NCBI GenBank assembly: GCA_030653335.1
Contig: JAURZP010000468.1
Span: forward strand, 1-8,408
Length of the DNA: 8,408 bases
Source: Methanoregula sp.
GTDB taxonomy: Archaea; Halobacteriota; Methanomicrobia; Methanomicrobiales; Methanospirillaceae
Direction: 5' to 3'
Part shown: positions 1-4,276 of the stretch, one piece after another
How the letters are laid out: every line of letters begins with the position of its first letter
How positions within the stretch are numbered: the stretch's first letter is position 1
Program-made: the position numbers and the translations under genes
The notes under the pieces: model-generated
Databases searched by the model: none
What the model was told of the DNA's origin: nothing
The model's input: only the letters and a program-made list of their open reading frames with translations

Positions 1-168
1 GGTTGCTGCATGGACGGGTATATCCATTCCAATCGTTGTTGTGGATGTACCATAAAACGGGCAGTCTGTCCGGGCCTTTGTTCCCTGACCCACCATGATT
101 ACAAAATCCCCGCAGCATTTCGCACCGCACGCACCGCAGTCTTTCCCGGGAGGCTGCCAGTCATCCAT
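1..168 (-). CDS. Small cysteine-rich Fe-S-type protein, N-terminal part (cut by window edge)
   Basis: Fifty-six codons are visible from an ATG at 168 and the frame is still open at base 1, so the C-terminus is missing. Residues 11-19 read CGACGAKCC, with another cysteine at residue 36 in TDCPFYG. This CxxCxxxCC...C spacing resembles the [4Fe-4S]-binding domains of methanogen redox and corrinoid proteins (a family inference). No signal peptide or membrane segment is visible. The start is well supported: it lies 3 nt after the stop of the upstream GTPase gene, and GGTGA at 180-176 is a ribosome binding site with 7-nt spacing. The gene is therefore the third member of the ABC ATPase-GTPase operon and probably supplies or carries an iron-sulfur cluster for whatever that module builds or activates. 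The exact family is not recognised. Confidence 0.72.
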   Translation of the reverse strand, partial: MDDWQPPGKDCGACGAKCCGDFVIMVGQGTKARTDCPFYGTSTTTIGMDIPVHAAT

Positions 169-171
169 ACC

Positions 172-879
172 TCAGTCACCCCGAAAAATATCGTCAGCCC
201 CGTCCAGTTTCCTGACCACGCCGAAATGGTTCTGCCAGCCAATCTCCCGTTTGCCCACGCAGATAGTGCAGACCCCGAGCGGGGGTATACCCCGGAGCAG
301 GATTGTGGCGGGATCAGAAATCTCTGCCTGCTGATCGATAGCCCGCATCAGGAACCGTAGCCCGGTTCCCTGTATCGCGTTGGTCTCTATGATATCAATC
401 GCAGGGGAAACCTCCTTGGTCTTCTCGCGGAATACTTCCTTTTCTGACTGGGATACGAGATCTGTCTTGGTGATCACCGCAACATCGGCAAGGGAGATCA
501 TGGGGCCCATCTTCAAAGGAGAGTTCATACCACTGACCGCAGAGAGGACCACGATCCCAAGGGACTGGGTGACATACGGTGAGCAGCGGAGACAGAGCCC
601 GGCACTTTCCACAATAAAAATATCCGTCCCGAGGCCATCGGCCCACGAGATGGCATCTTTTAAGACCATGACTCCCGTATGGTCAGGGCATAGGTCACCG
701 GAATAGATCTTGCGGGCGGGTATATGGAACTCGTCCCGGAGTTCCTCATCTTCAAACGCCCGGACCACATCGATCTTTAAAAAAGCACATTTTTTCGTCC
801 CGAGAAAATGCCGGATGATCTGGCGGGTCACTGCGGTCTTCCCGGCGCTCGGGGGCCCGGCAATGATGACGAGTTTCAT
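172..879 (-). CDS. HypB/UreG-like P-loop GTPase (CobW/HypB/UreG family)
   Basis: The product is a 235-residue soluble G3E-type NTPase. A Walker A motif GPPSAGKT sits at residues 8-15, GDLCPDHTG at 61-69 recalls the metal-site region of HypB/UreG, ESAG at 91-94 is in the Walker B/G3 position, and TKTD at 137-140 is a variant of the G4 NKxD motif. Family members use GTP hydrolysis to deliver metal (nickel, cobalamin, zinc) to enzymes. Extra cysteines are notable: C96/C99 directly after the G3 motif and C204/C207 near the C-terminus form two CxxC pairs, and C64 lies in the GDLC loop. The ATG at 879 is chosen because it overlaps the upstream TGA as ATGA. A 20-residue longer reading would run into the ABC gene and adds nothing family-like. 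The target metalloenzyme is unknown; CODH/ACS, hydrogenase or a corrinoid protein are possibilities only. Confidence 0.85.
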   Translation of the reverse strand: MKLVIIAGPPSAGKTAVTRQIIRHFLGTKKCAFLKIDVVRAFEDEELRDEFHIPARKIYSGDLCPDHTGVMVLKDAISWADGLGTDIFIVESAGLCLRCSPYVTQSLGIVVLSAVSGMNSPLKMGPMISLADVAVITKTDLVSQSEKEVFREKTKEVSPAIDIIETNAIQGTGLRFLMRAIDQQAEISDPATILLRGIPPLGVCTICVGKREIGWQNHFGVVRKLDGADDIFRGD

Positions 880-1658
880 ACCGTAAACCCCTTCTCGGTA
901 AGGAGCTCCCCGGCGCGAATCCGCTCCCGGAAACGGCACAGGGTAAGATCCATCCGGGCCACCATCTCCCGGATATGGATCTCCCGGCCATCCGGCTTGA
1001 GGATCTTCTCTACACCGCCATGCCGCATGACCACCCTCCGGTCGGATAACAGGGACACAAGCGGGTCATGGGTGACAAAGATCACCGATTTCTGGTGTTC
1101 TTTTAAGACCTCGATCACCCTTTCCCGGAAAATTCCTGCATTTTCCACTTCGTCAAGGAGAATAAGAGGTGCATTACTGATCAGGACGGCGTCAGCCACC
1201 ATGAGCGAGCGGGTCTGGCCGCCGGAGAGTGCTGTAATCCGGCAGCCCGGCTGGATCTGCTCCCCGGTGAACTGGTTGGCCAGATCGATAGTCTCTGAAA
1301 CAATCGCCAAACCGCTCATCTTACGTGCCCGGACATGCATGGCAAGAAACGCGTCTACGGACATGTCTGCAAGGCACTTGGTGTTCTGGGTGATCAGGGC
1401 AATCGGTTTTTTTGAGGGATCCCGGACGAACTCTTCTGCGGGGATTTCACCGTTGACCAGCACGGTCCTTCCGGTCGCGGTGTCGTTGCACGCAAATACC
1501 TCGATGTCGTTGATGAACGCAGTCTTTCCGGAACCGGTTGGTCCGACAATGGAAAGCGTGTCCCCGGGACGGATCACAATTTGGTCAAACGGTTCCGGGT
1601 TTCCATGCTTATCATGACCTGGAAGGATGGTGATCTCGCTGATGATACCGGGACTCAT
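876..1658 (-). CDS. Soluble ABC-type ATPase without a permease
   Basis: The product is a single ABC nucleotide-binding domain of 260 residues. Walker A GPTGSGKT is at residues 39-46, the Q-loop near Q91, signature LSGGQ at 144-148, Walker B LILLDE at 165-170 and the H-loop histidine at 197 (VTHD). All catalytic motifs are intact, so ATP binding and hydrolysis are expected. There are no transmembrane segments and no permease gene beside it. Its operon partners are a metal-chaperone-like GTPase and an Fe-S-type protein, so a role as an energy-coupling or conformational ATPase in metallocentre activation is more likely than import (inference; methanogen component A2, AtwA, is a precedent for a soluble ABC protein of this kind). 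ATG 1658 is preferred because the homologous-looking sequence begins there; ATG 1697 and TTG 1706 are in-frame alternatives. GAGGT lies at 1677-1673, rather far upstream. Confidence 0.85.
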   Translation of the reverse strand: MSPGIISEITILPGHDKHGNPEPFDQIVIRPGDTLSIVGPTGSGKTAFINDIEVFACNDTATGRTVLVNGEIPAEEFVRDPSKKPIALITQNTKCLADMSVDAFLAMHVRARKMSGLAIVSETIDLANQFTGEQIQPGCRITALSGGQTRSLMVADAVLISNAPLILLDEVENAGIFRERVIEVLKEHQKSVIFVTHDPLVSLLSDRRVVMRHGGVEKILKPDGREIHIREMVARMDLTLCRFRERIRAGELLTEKGFTV

Positions 1659-1700
1659 GATTACCAGATCTAACCTCAGTTGGAAATATGTTTGCATTAT

Positions 1701-1761
1701 ACTCAATAAATTTTACCATTAAAGGATAAATTTTAATTTTAATTAATACTATTATAGTATA
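1701..1761. promoter_or_regulatory. Divergent promoter region with 10-bp direct repeat
   Basis: This very AT-rich stretch separates the ABC ATPase operon (minus) from the XRE regulator (plus). ATAAATTTTA occurs exactly twice, at 1706-1715 and 1726-1735, 20 bp apart start to start, or about two helical turns. Read on the minus strand each copy is TAAAATTTAT, so either could be the TATA-like box of the ABC operon. The 1706-1715 copy would place initiation near 1683, giving a short leader to ATG 1658. On the plus strand TTTTAATTTTAATTAA at 1731-1746 could serve a near-leaderless transcript of the regulator. Promoter elements are inferred from spacing only. Confidence 0.55.
1746..1760. promoter_or_regulatory. 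Candidate operator palindrome
   Basis: ATACTA-TTA-TAGTAT is a perfect inverted repeat with 6-bp arms and a 3-bp centre, ending one base before the ATG of the XRE regulator. A dimeric HTH protein binding here would block its own transcription start and could also influence the divergent ABC operon. The symmetry is directly visible; assigning it to this regulator is inference. In such AT-rich DNA a chance palindrome is possible. Confidence 0.45.
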
Positions 1762-2247
1762 ATGTTTTCAAAAAGGGTATTCGAAGTGGATTTCCGGATT
1801 GCACTTGAGGAGGAACTCGCCCGCAGGAATATGACCATAAAGGAACTCGCGGACCAGGCCGGGATCCCTGCAGCAACGCTATACAAGATCACGTCCGGTG
1901 AAGGAGATGTCCGCCTCTCTACCGTTAAAAAGATCGTGCAGGTGCTCGAACCGAAACTACCGGTCTTCATTGCGGTCATTGCTGCCAAGTTTCTTCTTGA
2001 TGAAATAGAAGGGCAGGAGATCACCATCAAAGGCCAGACCTATTTCATCCGGGGATATACCGCAAACTCCATAGAAGAATGCATCATTGCCTCGGTTATG
2101 TCGGAGAAAGACGGGGCGTCTGGGATCATCTGTGCGCCAATCCTTGCATCGATGATCGAAAAAATTGTGGATATCCCTGTTGCCATAATGAAACCGAAGG
2201 CCGGGACCGTGCTCGATGCACTGGATGTCATTGCACGACGAATTTAA
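1762..2247 (+). CDS. XRE-family transcriptional regulator with C-terminal sensor-like domain
   Basis: The product is a 161-residue protein and the only plus-strand gene here. Residues about 11-66 form an XRE/Cro-type helix-turn-helix (MTIKELADQAGIPAATLYKI at 24-43 is the classic two-helix pattern). Residues about 86-161 form a separate alpha/beta domain (KDGASGIICAP, then IPVAIMKPKAGTVLDALDVI) that resembles the ligand-binding fold of PrpR-N-like sensors; this resemblance is by eye and tentative. It lies divergent to the ABC-GTPase-Fe-S operon and is probably its regulator, responding to a small molecule or metabolic state. No ribosome binding site precedes ATG 1762, which fits a leaderless transcript. 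GTG 1786, with AGGG about 8 nt upstream, is an alternative start that keeps the whole HTH (153 residues). Confidence 0.8.
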   Translation: MFSKRVFEVDFRIALEEELARRNMTIKELADQAGIPAATLYKITSGEGDVRLSTVKKIVQVLEPKLPVFIAVIAAKFLLDEIEGQEITIKGQTYFIRGYTANSIEECIIASVMSEKDGASGIICAPILASMIEKIVDIPVAIMKPKAGTVLDALDVIARRI

Positions 2248-2326
2248 GCCGCAGTCTGTTGAAGGGGGAGAGCCGTGTCTTTGTTGTTCAATACGCGTAA
2301 GGCAAAACAGGGAGCGCGATTTAAGG

Positions 2327-2332
2327 AAAAAA
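2327..2332 (-). terminator. Oligo-T terminator after the CMD gene
   Basis: On the minus strand a run of six T lies just past the TAA at 2338-2336. Archaeal termination often needs only such a T tract. It sits in the 88-bp gap between the convergent XRE and CMD genes. No stable hairpin was seen there. Confidence 0.4.
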
Positions 2333-2335
2333 TTA

Positions 2336-2639
2336 TTATTCAAACTGCCTGACGGCTTCCGGCAGGCAGGTAACAACGCCCCGGATGCCGGATACCGTGA
2401 GTGTGATTGAGTATGGCATCCACAACTTCTTCTTTTGTCGCCCCGGCTGCCTTTGCCATCGGCACATGGGCCCTGACGGCCATCTCATCGCCCATCGATG
2501 CCTTCATGGCAATGTAGATGAGCTGTTTGGTCTTTGCGTCAAGTCCTTTTGATGCCACAAGCGACATGATCAGGCCGTTGAAAGCCGCTGCCACTTCCGG
2601 TGCTTCTTTTAAGAATACGTCCATTGGGTTCTGCTGCAT
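2336..2639 (-). pseudogene. Carboxymuconolactone decarboxylase (CMD/AhpD-like) family gene with 1-bp frameshift
   Basis: From ATG 2639 the frame reads a good CMD-family protein up to residue 77 (VVDAIL), then continues into unrelated residues and stops at 2340. Moving one base restores a typical family ending: ITLTVSGIRGVVTCLPEAV and four more residues, stopping with TAA at 2338-2336. The cause is one extra A in the AA pair at 2407-2408 (minus CTCAATCACA instead of CTCATCACA). Without it the protein would be 100 residues. The family has an all-helical fold; AhpD members use a CxxC pair with a nearby histidine, but here the matching stretch is DEMAVRAH, so the redox cysteines are absent while H58 is kept. 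The role of such methanogen CMD proteins is unknown. The shift could be a true mutation or a sequence error. Confidence 0.8.
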
Positions 2640-2652
2640 GATTTACCATGCT

Positions 2653-2680
2653 CCGGTTCACCGGGCTTCCAGATAAATAC
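2653..2680 (-). promoter_or_regulatory. Probable promoter of the CMD gene
   Basis: The minus strand reads GTATTTATCT at 2680-2671, a TATA-like box about 35 nt before ATG 2639, placing the transcript start near 2650 and giving a leader of roughly 10 nt. Between box and start, CCGGT-TC-ACCGG (2653-2664) is a perfect 5-bp-arm palindrome that could be an operator. Inferred from position and symmetry. Confidence 0.45.
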
Positions 2681-2856
2681 CGGAGTTGGAGAGATGAATG
2701 TCGGAAAAACTCACTTACCTATGGCCAATCCGATGGGCTGGCTGCCGGACCCGGAGAATAACCATTGCTTTCTTCCCCCTTCATCGCCGATTAGAGAAAC
2801 AAAAGGATCATGGGGGGTGACAAAAGCAGAACATGCAACCCGGTAAACGACCGGCA
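2681..2856. other. Intergenic stretch without a convincing gene
   Basis: This is the middle part of the 292-bp gap between the CMD gene and the RCK gene. The plus strand holds a 50-codon ORF (ATG 2694 to TAA 2846) with GGAG eight bases upstream, but its composition (rich in Pro, Asn and Trp) matches nothing recognised. The minus strand holds only a 21-codon ORF. No repeat, tRNA or strong hairpin was seen. Confidence 0.4.
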
Positions 2857-2931
2857 AATCAAAAAAATTATGTGGGTGATCAGGGGGCCAAGCCCTTCAT
2901 GCGGGAGTCTTTTCAGGGTTTTTAATACCCT
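2857..2931 (-). terminator. Probable terminator of the ATPase-RCK operon
   Basis: Directly after the stop of the last RCK gene the minus strand carries AGGGT-7 nt-ACCCT (2931-2915), then GGGC-TTG-GCCC (2895-2885), then a run of seven T at 2867-2861. Weak hairpins followed by a T tract fit archaeal intrinsic termination. Confidence 0.4.
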
Positions 2932-3606
2932 TCATTCCGGCGATTTCAGGATTGATGCCAGCACTTCCAGCTGTGAAACGTGCACGAGTGCAAAAACTTC
3001 ATCGTCCGGAGCAAGCACGGTGTTCCCCCGCGGGATGAGCAGGTTGCCATCACGGATAACCGCAGTCAATACGCATTCCTGAGGCAGATTGAGAGCCCGC
3101 ACAGCCTTACCGGCTGCAACCGATCGAGGACCGACCTTGTATTCGACCAGCGAGTACTGCCCTCTGCGTAGTTTCAGGAGCGTCATCACGTCACCGAGCG
3201 ACATCTCCTCTGCAATCAGGTGGGCCATCAGGTCGGCCTGGTTCAGCGGCACATCGACACCCATCGCTGGTGTGAAAAGCCAGGCATTCTTCGGAATATT
3301 CACCCTGGCAATAGTACGTTTGACATTAAACTCGAAGCGGGCAAGGCTCGTGATCACAAGATTTGTCTCATCTGTCCGGGTCACTGCCGCGACTACATCC
3401 GCATCACGGATGCCTGCAGATTCAAGGACGTTCGGATCAGTGCCGCTGCCAAATACGACAACGTCTGCTGGCAGTTCCTGTGCAGCCCTCTGGAATTCCT
3501 CCCGCGTACCTTCTATTACTTTCACAGTGTGTCCGTCCGCGAGCAGTATCTGTGCCAGGTAGGTACCAACCTTGCCACCCCCGACAATCATCACGTGCAG
3601 TGTCAT
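2932..3606 (-). CDS. TrkA-type RCK protein, second of the pair (K+ transport regulation, NAD-binding)
   Basis: The product is a 224-residue cytosolic protein with an N-terminal Rossmann RCK_N domain (about 1-140) and a C-terminal RCK_C/TrkA-C domain (about 150-220). The nucleotide loop is GGGKVG at 9-14, and the acidic residue ending beta-2 is E32, as expected for NAD(H) or a related adenine nucleotide. RCK proteins normally form rings under a TrkH/KtrB potassium channel and gate it by nucleotide binding. No channel gene is in the window; instead this gene is third in an operon with a Na,K-type ATPase. The start has an excellent ribosome binding site (AAGGAGGTGA, 3620-3611, 4-nt spacing). Its partner protein differs considerably in sequence, so the two may form a hetero-oligomer or serve different targets. 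Confidence 0.9.
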   Translation of the reverse strand: MTLHVMIVGGGKVGTYLAQILLADGHTVKVIEGTREEFQRAAQELPADVVVFGSGTDPNVLESAGIRDADVVAAVTRTDETNLVITSLARFEFNVKRTIARVNIPKNAWLFTPAMGVDVPLNQADLMAHLIAEEMSLGDVMTLLKLRRGQYSLVEYKVGPRSVAAGKAVRALNLPQECVLTAVIRDGNLLIPRGNTVLAPDDEVFALVHVSQLEVLASILKSPE

Positions 3607-3610
3607 ACCA

Positions 3611-3620
3611 TCACCTCCTT
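3611..3620 (-). promoter_or_regulatory. Strong ribosome binding site of the second RCK gene
   Basis: AAGGAGGTGA is a near-perfect complement of the archaeal 16S rRNA 3' end, 4 nt from ATG 3606. It is the strongest in the window and lies in the 19-nt gap between the two RCK genes, so the distal gene may be translated at a higher rate than the ATGA-coupled first one. Confidence 0.8.
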
Positions 3621-3625
3621 AACCA

Positions 3626-4276
3626 TCATGCCAGCCCCATCAATGTTTTCAGGCGGTCAACAGAAGTTGCAGACACGGCAATATGGATCATATCCCCCTC
3701 CAATAGTATCGTGCCAAGGTTCGGTACAAATGTCCTGCCCCCACGGCTGATGGCAACTACCTGGATCTCACCGGTCACGGTCAGGTCATTCACCATCCTG
3801 CCCGCGAGCAGTGGTGGGATCTCTGATTCGACGATGCCCACTCCGCCGCTTCCCAGCGAATGGACAATGTCTAACCTTGAGAAGGTGAGGAGTTCGGCAA
3901 ACCGCTGCATACCGAGACTGACCGTTGAGACCGTCTGGACGCCAAGCCGCCGGTATATCTCCGATTTCCGGGGATCGTGCATGCGGGCAACAACCTTGGG
4001 AACCTTGAACACCTCTTTTGCCAGCCGTGCAACCACGAGGTTGATGCTGTCATTCGGTGTCAGAGCAGCAAGGCAGTCAGCACGTTCTATCCCGGCTCTG
4101 GTAAGAATGTCCCGGTCGAGAGCATCCCCCGGAAATGTCTGGCCCCTGAATGCCGGTTCGAGGCGTTCAAACGCGGAGGGGTCGTTGTCTATCACCGTTA
4201 CACTATGATTGGACATCTCCAGGTACAGGGCAAGTCCTGCACCCATCCGTCCGCAGCCAATAATCATGATCTTCAT
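3626..4276 (-). CDS. TrkA-type RCK protein, first of the pair (K+ transport regulation, NAD-binding)
   Basis: The product is a 216-residue RCK_N plus RCK_C protein. The dinucleotide loop GCGRMG is at residues 7-12, and D30 in VIDND ends beta-2, favouring NAD(H) over NADP(H). The RCK_C part begins near residue 140 and includes LLAGRMVNDL and LLEGDMIHIA, typical of TrkA-C. The start is fixed by a 4-bp ATGA overlap with the end of the P-type ATPase gene, so translation is probably coupled. Placing a K+-channel regulatory subunit directly behind a cation pump suggests shared control of monovalent cations. Whether it binds the ATPase or a Trk channel encoded elsewhere cannot be told from sequence. 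Confidence 0.9.
   Translation of the reverse strand: MKIMIIGCGRMGAGLALYLEMSNHSVTVIDNDPSAFERLEPAFRGQTFPGDALDRDILTRAGIERADCLAALTPNDSINLVVARLAKEVFKVPKVVARMHDPRKSEIYRRLGVQTVSTVSLGMQRFAELLTFSRLDIVHSLGSGGVGIVESEIPPLLAGRMVNDLTVTGEIQVVAISRGGRTFVPNLGTILLEGDMIHIAVSATSVDRLKTLMGLA

Noticed and set aside
880..939. Twenty-residue N-terminal extension of the GTPase
   Set aside because: It lies within the ABC gene, and the ATGA overlap at 879 gives the normal family start one residue before the first beta strand.
808..1617. 269-codon plus-strand open frame opposite the ABC ATPase
   Set aside because: It is the antisense of a gene with intact ABC motifs; its own translation is Arg/Ser-rich and resembles no family.
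2640..2931. Remnant of a broken gene in the longest gap
   Set aside because: No frame on either strand shows a recognisable protein fragment; only promoter and terminator-like elements and one weak small ORF are present.
3363..4208. 281-codon plus-strand open frame across both RCK genes
   Set aside because: It spans the junction of two clear minus-strand genes and has low-complexity Ser/Arg composition; a shadow frame.
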